In this document: positions 63,872 to 64,000 of the stretch, one piece after another
Layout: the number at the start of each line of letters is the position of its first letter
Position numbering within the stretch: position 1 is the first letter of the stretch
NCBI GenBank assembly: GCA_963922205.1
Contig: CAWUHX010000037.1
Coordinates: 620,001-684,000 of the forward strand
Reading direction: 5' to 3'
From: Romanomermis culicivorax
Taxonomy: Eukaryota; Nematoda; Enoplea; Mermithida; Mermithidae
Length of the DNA: 64,000 nucleotides
The notes under the pieces: model-generated
Told to the model about the DNA's origin: nothing
Database searches by the model: none
Seen by the model: only the letters and a program-made list of their open reading frames with translations
Position numbers and translations under genes: made by a program

Positions 63872-64000
63872 GAGCTATATGCCTTTTTGACCAAGCACAT
63901 CATATTCGTAAATGTACTGCATATTTATTCTGTATTTAATTAACTTATTCGTTTATTTTATTATATTCTCCTAACATTGCTTAGTGCCGTTGCAAATAAA

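Noticed and set aside
1..64000. CRISPR array, bacterial operons or ribosome-binding sites
   Set aside because: The sequence is eukaryotic; no regular spacer-repeat array was seen, and the tandem repeats present have no unique spacers.

Overview
The window is animal nuclear DNA, most likely from a non-vertebrate metazoan. It is AT-rich, carries short GT-AG introns (several near 59 bp), has one assembly gap of 100 Ns (38027-38126), and is dominated by eukaryotic mobile elements: Ty3/gypsy LTR retrotransposons, Polinton/Maverick (adintovirus-like) elements, hAT DNA transposons with many small non-autonomous relatives, and the tail of a LINE. I cannot name the species.

Only one host gene is clearly supported. 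It is a complete cofactor-independent phosphoglycerate mutase (iPGM) on the minus strand, in 12 exons between 57887 and 34988. The exons sum to 1542 bp (513 residues plus stop), and phase is conserved across all 11 junctions. Every signature I know for the two-domain Ser-type enzyme is present. Its last intron (35140-53931, 18.8 kb) is a sink for mobile DNA.

Layout. 1-3717: gag/protease end of Ty3/gypsy element A (minus) with its 5' LTR. 3990-6083: broken C-terminal half of a Polinton DNA polymerase B (minus). 6084-8710: non-coding, with a candidate LTR for element B that holds two perfect CRE palindromes. 8711-12885: decayed gypsy element B (minus), with catalytic aspartates replaced in protease and RT. 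12886-16165: AT-rich DNA with a minisatellite. 16166-23493: gypsy element C (minus), bounded by two 631-bp LTRs. It lacks an RT core and carries an exonuclease-like ORF downstream of integrase. A possible spliced antisense ORF runs through its LTR. 25172-29127: degraded Polinton copy 1 (plus). 29667-34795: Polinton copy 2, with polymerase on minus and ATPase, small hydrophobic protein, PX-like protein, GGG-type minor protein and capsid protein on plus. Four of its late genes share an upstream TATAAAAGTTG box. 34988-57887: iPGM and its intronic mobile elements, including a hAT element (47349-51779) with an 8-bp target duplication and a lamin-tail-domain exon, and three roughly 420-bp MITEs with perfect 8-bp duplications. 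57888-64000: further MITEs and a LINE 3' end.

Apart from iPGM nothing here forms a working pathway. Most other coding regions are dying mobile genes. The interest lies in the gene cargo and regulatory architecture of those elements and in the intron that has absorbed so many of them.
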